From Myrica gale (lineage: Eukaryota; Streptophyta; Magnoliopsida; Fagales; Myricaceae), in contig OZ005617.1 of NCBI GenBank assembly GCA_963930655.1, forward strand, positions 17,782,068 through 17,846,067: a stretch of 64,000 bases of DNA, read 5' to 3'. Positions 57,820 to 64,000 of the stretch are shown here, piece after piece. Numbering within the stretch: the first letter of the stretch is position 1; every line of letters begins with the position of its first letter. Position numbers and translations under genes: made by a program. Below the pieces are notes generated by a model. The model did not search any database and was not told the origin of the DNA. It saw nothing but the letters and a program-made list of their open reading frames with translations.

Positions 57820-58857
57820 CTCAGCAAATCTACAAAAACTCCCCGGAACAACTAAAGATTATATAGGAAAGGAGCACTCTGGCTGCCGAACAGGCTAGCC
57901 ATTTAAAAAATCTGGAAGTTTCATTTAACTCTCATAACCATTTGATTGAGGCAGCAACTGGACCACTCAATTTACTTGACTCTCATGAATTCTTTATTCA
58001 AAATTCTTCGATTAGTGGGGATGGTTGAGAAGAAACACACCAGTTTTGCCACATAAAAAACTTGGATATATCTTGGTTGGTTCAATGTGTCTTCTCCCCA
58101 CGTTGATAGTGCAAGCCTAAAACCACGACCGATAATTCGCATAAGAAGTATCGTTGGCGGATAATGGTTGTTTTTTGAAAGATATATCATAAAGGCGAGA
58201 ATGATATCCATGTAGGTACAGATCTAACAAGTCCTAAAGAATTTCTCTCTCTTTTAAATTCATGCGCGTATCTTTGATGCAGTTATAAAAAATAACATAT
58301 GTCCAAAGAGGTATACAGAAAACACTCTTAGAACTTGTGATGATCAATTCAGTCCCTGTTCGATAAGTGGCTCTCAACACTTCGTTTCGCGTGATTGCCA
58401 ATGATTAGAGTGCACGTTGTACATTTTTTTGGGGGGGCAATTGTACTTAGTGCATGAAGATTTGTCATTTGTCAAAGATTTTGGCTGACAACCCAATATT
58501 TAAAAAAAAAATCAGAAAAGAAAAGAAGACTGTACCACTGAAATTATTAGATAAACCTCACATCGTGGCGGACTAATACCATAGTTACAAGCACATCAAA
58601 ATAAACTAACCAATAGAACAATATTAAAACTCATGGACCAGAAGAAGTCTAATACTAGCAATTTCAAGTTTGTCAAGATGAATCATACCTTTCAGACGAC
58701 AAGGCATCTGCTCAACACCCTCATACATGTTAGTGAGACCTGTTGCCCCTGCCCTGCCAAAAAGTCTATTATTTGATTTTTTTTTTCTAAGAGTCTAATA
58801 TTTGATTACTTTCTCTATATTGGTGAAAAATTGTAAAAGTTAGGTCAATGAGTTCCT
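57820..58857 (-). promoter_or_regulatory. Upstream region of the HIPL2-like gene
   Basis: Promoter side of the gene starting at 57819. AT-rich with no recognisable gene, and no clear TATA box near the start codon. Confidence 0.35.
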
Positions 58858-59157
58858 TTACCAAATCCTCTCAATAGTTTCAAAGATACCATATGTGCGT
58901 GAATGGTTGGTTATCCAGTTCACCACAAGAGATTTAGATGAGTCGCACTCAATCTCAACCTGAGAAAATCTCATATCTTTACACATAGTCACATCCATAA
59001 TGACCACCCGCAACTTTGCCTCGTTATTCGCCCTCATGCCAAATTCAATTGAGAACGCAACATGCACATCCCCTAAAGAGTCACAAATCACTCCTCCACC
59101 ACCACAAATGCCAGGATTACCAATACAACTACCATCTACGTTCAACCTCATCCACAC
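58858..59157 (-). pseudogene. RNase H-like (RVT_3) fragment, probably from a retroelement
   Basis: The frame reads LNVDGSCIGNPG, GGGGVICDS, RANNEAKLRVVI and EIECDSSKSLVVNWI, with catalytic-type Asp (VDGS), Glu (NNEAK) and Asp (ECDS). It stops after about 99 residues, before the last catalytic residue of the fold. Plant LINEs often end in such a domain, and stand-alone copies also exist. No neighbouring reverse transcriptase is visible, so I call it a remnant. Confidence 0.65.
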
Positions 59158-59170
59158 CTCATTTGGTTTT

Positions 59171-59220
59171 CGCTAGGGCTATAAACGAGCCGAGTATTGA
59201 ATGTTCGAATTCGGCTCGTT

Positions 59221-59264
<44 letters not shown>

Positions 59265-59400
59265 GTGCTCGAGCTCAAATAAAACTCGAAAATCCTTTTC
59301 GAACTCAGCTCATTGAATTTTAACAGAGCTCGAGCTCGAGCTCAACTAAAAATAAACAAACAAGCTCGTCTCGGCTCAGCTTAAGCTCAAGTTCTATTTT
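59171..59400. mobile_element. Probable hAT-type terminus with GAGCTCGAGCTC motifs
   Basis: TAGGGCTATAAACGAGCCGAG begins at about 59174, then a (CA)n(TA)n run and several GAGCTCGAGCTC motifs. This matches the look of TAGGGxTGTAAACGAGCC elements common in plants. The other end was not found. Confidence 0.5.
59223..59264. repeat. (CA)n(TA)n microsatellite
   Basis: Pure CA repeats followed by TA repeats, about 42 bp. Confidence 0.95.
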
Positions 59401-61174
59401 TATTTGTTTTCTTTCAAATAATTTCAATCATTCAAGTAATAGGGTACATTTTAAGGTCTAAATAGAGATTATGGACACAACTAAAAAAAATCCAAGTCTA
59501 CACGATATTTTTGAAAAAAAACCTTCATTTATCAATATATTACAAGCTATTATCAACTTACATTTTTAAAAAATAAAAAATAAACAATCTATAACTTAGT
59601 AAAACAAACAAAGAGACCAAAAGACTACACAATTTTCAGCTCAGTAAAACAAATGTTTTATAAAGTTAATTAAGGCCTTATATTGCACAAAGCGAAAGAG
59701 ATATTAACTCTGTTGCTAATGCAGCTGGAGGTAGGGTTTTCCCATTTTCCTTAGCTCGCTGTGGATTCCAAAAACTGTTGCTAAATATTTGGTTATGGAG
59801 CATTATGTTTCAAGTTCAATATTAGTAGTCAAGGAATGTAGAAATATATATAGTTCAAGAAACATAAAAAGATGATGGCATGTAATTACATATATTTGGT
59901 TATGACATAGAAAGAAATATATTTCCACAGTACTTTGAACTTAAAGTAAGACAAAATATATGACTAGATATACATACATTTAATACCATATAAAATGTCA
60001 AACAATTATAAATACTTAATTTTATATAAATAGAAAAATATTTAATTTCCAAATATATTGAATCAAGCTTAAACTAAAGTGCATAACAAAATATATGTTT
60101 ATATATACAAAGATGACATATGTTAGGTATATACCGTAATATTGTAACTTAAGATATTATATATATGAATATGAGTTATATTAAACATAAACGAATAGCA
60201 TAAAATGACAGAATTAAATATATTAGGTTATATAAGTTATTTTAAGCGCATGCTAATATCATAAAAACTAAATATACACCCTAACACATATATATACCTA
60301 ATTATATAACATAAATAAATATGCTATGTAGATATTTAAATGATACAAAACATAAAGTAATAGTGTATATCACGACAGGTACAAAGAATATAATACATAC
60401 AAGTGTAATAAATATATAGGTATTAAATATATTATACGTCTTTATATATTACAAGTTATATGTTGACGGGAATAGGTGATTTCAATTTTTTTTTTCTAAT
60501 TTGAAGTTTTCCTAATTTTTTAGTTTTTAGTAAATTAAATAAATACATAGTTATGTAAATTCTTTACATTCTTTTTTATAATTAGTATAATAATATTAAT
60601 TAAAATAGGTTGTGAGTAATAATATATAATATTTATAATTTAAAAGTATAATGCTTTCTATATAACATTGTATGATTAGTTATATGTGTTTATCATATAC
60701 ATGATATGTGTTAATTAACCTAAATACTTTATATACATGTACCTATATACCTAATGACTAAATCATAGCCTTTAAGATCATATATTAAGTTATGTACTTT
60801 AATTGCATAAGCTAATCCCACAACATCTTTTTGTTTGAAATTAAATAATATGTCCAAATAAAATAATATTATATTACTAATTATTCAACATATATATGCT
60901 CATTATAAGTATGATGATATATGTTTTATAAAATACTTCGATTTAATCAATAAATATGTAATTACCATAGCAACAATAGGTATAATTTAAAATATATCAT
61001 ATAACAACTTCAATTTTCATAACACTCCTACTAATTCCATATTTTATTAAGTATGTCCTTTAAAATTATTTTTTTAAAATACATCACAAAATAAAAATAT
61101 ATATTAAAAAGAATAAAATAATTTTTAACATTAAATAATTTTTATTTAATAAATAAAAAAATATTTTCACATAT
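59401..61174. other. Extremely AT-rich DNA, no gene
   Basis: Dense TATATA, ATATAT and AAATAT runs with almost no GC-rich stretch and no usable frame. It may be the interior of the degenerate CACTA element whose end is at 61562. Confidence 0.5.
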
Positions 61175-61562
61175 ACCTATAGTAGCGTTTGTGTCACAAA
61201 CGCTGCTATAGATACCTATAGCAGCGTTTGTGACACAAACCCTGTATAGATACACCTTTAGCAATGTTTGTTGACACAAATGCTGCTAAAGGTGGGTACC
61301 TATAGCGGCGGTCACAGTGACCGTCGTCGCTCTAGGTACCAAATTTTTAGCAGCGTTTTTCGCAAAAACGCAGCTAAAAAATTGAAATTTAGCCGCATTT
61401 TGCAAAAAAAAAAAAACGCTGCTAAATGGGGTCTATCTGCTAAAGGTACCACTTTTAGCGGCGTTTTGTAAAAAAACGCTGTTAAAGGGGGTTTATAGCG
61501 GCAATCAGTGACCCTTTAGTAGCATTTTTAGCGACCGCCGCTATAGACCTATTTTTTTATAA
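61175..61562. mobile_element. CACTA-like subterminal repeat cluster
   Basis: Repeated inverted phrases CTATAGCAGCGTTTGTG / CACAAACGCTGCTATAG, TTTTTAGCAGCGTTTTT / AAAACGC(A/T)GCTAAA and TATAGCGGC, ending, inverted, in CATTATAAAAAAATAGGTCTATAGCGGCGG-like sequence. This is typical of one end of a CACTA element, with the terminal CACTA changed to CATTA. No partner end found in the AT-rich DNA to the left. Confidence 0.55.
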
Positions 61563-63012
61563 TGTCTGCACAAAAATACCGTGTGAAGGGGGCCTCCCTA
61601 GGGGTATCGGCTCCTATGGTTAAGTTCATTCTTCTTATTTGAACAGGGATTATGAAAGTTAAGATCACATCACCTTTGGATTAGAGGTCTTACCTTTTTT
61701 GTTGGAGAGTCAACAGGTGGGTCTAACTGAAGAAACGTTGTATGAGTAACTTTTCGTTATTTTGTCAAGTATGTTAAAAGAATATAATTTAAATAATAAA
61801 ATCTTTTACAACAACTTAATAATGGAATTGACATACGTGCAGAGAAAAAAAGACATACGTGCAGAGAAAAAATCGTCAGGAAGATCTCTAGAGATGAGGT
61901 GGCCCACATGTAGATGATGTTCATATATTTTTTTATATTTTAAACATCACAAAAATAATTATTTCAATACAATATTTTATTAAATTTTTTACAAACATCA
62001 ATAATTTTTAACAACTTCTACACACATATCAATACAACTCTAACATCACTTAAATATTCACAATTTTATCATAATCCTAAAAATTTCTTTCGAACCGACG
62101 TCCCTCCAGTGGTTCAGGAGAGATATGTCTGTGGGTCGGACTCTGCCGTCCGTATCCCCAGCAAGCCCTTTGAACTTGCCTCTCTTGTCACGGTACTTCA
62201 GCATGGGCTTTTCGTTTGTTGACGGGGCCATTTACCGATCAATATATATCAAATACAGAAAAATTGCTTGTTATCCGTTTTAAATCATTTGGACCCTTGC
62301 ATGCAGTGTTTTAAATTTTAATTATCTAGTAAATTATAATTGCAGTCGCTTTTAAAAAGTTCGTTGATTGAAAATATAATAATGGAAAAGACAATTGACT
62401 ACTTAATCAATTTGAAACTCTGTCACAAAATGTTTACAATCAGTACAAGTTAATGTTATATATTATTTTTTACTTGGAAAATATATTATCCAGATTATTA
62501 TAAATTCATATTGGGAAATTAGTGATTAGCACAGCTAGATATAGTATTCCAAGCTTTCTTTCTTTATTTTTTGTGTGTGTAGTTTTTAATTTCCACACTC
62601 ATTGCACGAACATACTCAAGAGGACAATAAAATGGATTGCAGTCAAACATCCTAATTTCCAATCTAAAAATTCATTTTCAAAATTCCAACCACACGTCTA
62701 ATTATATGTATAGTAGTGCGGAGTTTTGACTTGGGAAAAGAATATATCAATTGGGTTCGTAGTTGACGATCTTAAACTTGAATTAAGTATGGGTTCTGAT
62801 GCTTTAATTAATCAGTTGCATCGATCAGTACAGCACTTTAAATTGATACATTTTAAAGTAATCAAAAACCAGTTGAATTGAACTGCAGATCTGCTCGATT
62901 AATATATATATATATATATATATACAGATATATGCATGACGTGATATGATCGCTTTGTGGAGTGAAATCTTGTGATTTATGCACCATATTTATGAATGGC
63001 AGCAGTAAAATA
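61563..63012. other. Intergenic between the two HIPL genes, no gene seen
   Basis: AT-rich. 61930-62090 resembles 52740-52900 (ACATCAATAATTTTT, CAATACAACTCTAA), an unnamed dispersed repeat. Confidence 0.5.
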
Positions 63013-63080
63013 TAGAGAAAATTACATATTGCTCACTGAGTTTTAGCGTTTTTTTAAAAAAATTATTAATTTTTAAAATT
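63013..63080. mobile_element. Fragment related to the 7032 foldback family
   Basis: The stretch GAGAAAATTACATATTGCTCACTGAGTTTTA-like resembles one arm of the element at 7032-7573. Only one end is seen. Weak. Confidence 0.35.
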
Positions 63081-63630
63081 TATTCCGACCAATCACAACG
63101 GGACAGCTATATTGTACTCTAGGGAAGACAATTAGTAGTGTCTCAAAGATTGGCTCACACGAATCATTGTGAGCGTTGCTAAAAACGAAAGGTTGTGCTC
63201 TAAAGATTTGGACCCCTTTCAGCTCATTGGCAACCTTGTTCACCTTAGGCAAAAGGGAATGGTCAGGGTGTATCCTTAATCCAAGATTATGCCTTCGCTT
63301 TCTTTTCTAGGCAAGCTTGTGCGATTGCCGATTAGATAGCAAACAATTCACTCTTGGAAGAATATATTCATTCAAAGATTTGAATATGTAGGAAACACAA
63401 AACACGTCCTCTGCATTCATTTCCCCTATGCCCATGCAGCATTACAATTGAACAATAAAAGGATTTAACTCTACAGAGACATCGATTACAAAAATTGAGA
63501 GAATCCAAAAGCAACTTGAACTTCATCTGAACGTTTTGGTACAAACGAAGGAAGAACAAAGTGAAAAAAAGGCACACGGTACAAAACAAAACGACATTGC
63601 AACAAACCACGCCGTCGTCCTAAATGTATA

Positions 63631-64000
63631 CTAGACCAAACCCAGCAAAATCAACAACAACGAGCAGAATAGAAGCACTGCATTGTTACACGGGACACTC
63701 AACTGGCTTGCACGAGATTTAGCGGAAGTAGGAGCAGGGCTTTGAACGACATTTTCCTTTGTGCAAGTGTAATTACAACGACTAGGACTAACAATTCTGT
63801 AAACACCACCGCTCGTAAGTAAATAAATGTCCTTATTGTTGTCCTCCCCGAATGAAAAGATATACCCCAAAGCTGGAAGAGAACTTCCTTGGACAGAGGT
63901 GCATAGTAAAGGAGAGTCAGCTGCACAACTGAAAGGGATTAAACTACTGTTGAACTTCCCACTGTCTTCTGGAATCTCTATGCCAGTCCAGATGGAAGTT
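63631..64000 (-). CDS. Second HIPL gene, last exon only (cut by window edge), GPI tail intact
   Basis: The frame is open from the right edge to TAG at 63631-63633. It reads TSIWTGIEIPEDSGKF, FSCAADSPLLC, ALGYIFSFGEDNNKDIYLL, GGVYRIVSPSRCNYTC. Then come a Ser-rich linker (QSPAPTSAKSRAS) and a hydrophobic C-terminus (AVLLFCSLLLILLGLV) typical of a GPI-anchor signal. It matches the last exon of the gene at 54452-57819 almost residue for residue, in the same orientation, so these are head-to-tail tandem copies. The rest of the gene lies to the right of the window. Confidence 0.92.
   Translation of the reverse strand, partial: TSIWTGIEIPEDSGKFNSSLIPFSCAADSPLLCTSVQGSSLPALGYIFSFGEDNNKDIYLLTSGGVYRIVSPSRCNYTCTKENVVQSPAPTSAKSRASQLSVPCNNAVLLFCSLLLILLGLV

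Overview
The window is nuclear DNA from a flowering plant, almost certainly a eudicot. The genes have GT-AG introns and plant-specific families, they are spaced widely, and the AT-rich space between them is filled with plant transposons. I could not identify the species.

Five genes are well supported. (1) 9387-12893 (+) is a complete seven-exon gene for a Golgi hydroxyproline O-galactosyltransferase of the GALT6/B3GALT19 type (662 aa). (2) and (3) 18760-20259 and 28275-29765 (+) are two intronless tandem paralogues of the plant AAA-ATPase ASD/BCS1-like family. They share a duplicated non-coding block about 0.3 kb long downstream. (4) 31627-40532 (-) is a twelve-exon gene for a DDT-domain protein of the DDR4 type (718 aa), a likely chromatin-remodelling subunit. 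A small TRIM retroelement sits in its second intron. (5) 54452-57819 (-) is a seven-exon HIPL2-like gene, a hedgehog-interacting-protein-like protein with a GSDH domain. Its C-terminal GPI-anchor tail is cut off by an in-frame stop plus a frame change. The last exon of a second HIPL gene, with an intact tail, lies at 63631 to the right edge (-), so HIPL genes are in a head-to-tail array.

By my recollection of the Arabidopsis map, GALT6 and HIPL2 are immediate neighbours there, as are their paralogues GALT5 and HIPL1. This window looks like the same ancestral neighbourhood, stretched by insertion of the AAA-ATPase pair, DDR4 and many transposons.

The rest is mobile DNA, much of it with exact target-site duplications (TSDs). 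There is a 3.56-kb CACTA element full of GATCGATCG motifs, two related small hAT elements with 8-bp TSDs (one nested inside a foldback element), and Mutator-like foldback elements with 9-bp TSDs. There is also an 862-bp non-LTR element with a 15-bp TSD, two degenerate hAT transposase remnants, a roughly 190-bp MITE family in three copies, and an RNase H fragment. I saw no rRNA, tRNA, CRISPR array or bacterial-type operon. No clearly new biological system is present. The most interesting items are the altered HIPL C-terminus, the CACTA element and the conserved non-coding block behind each AAA-ATPase gene.
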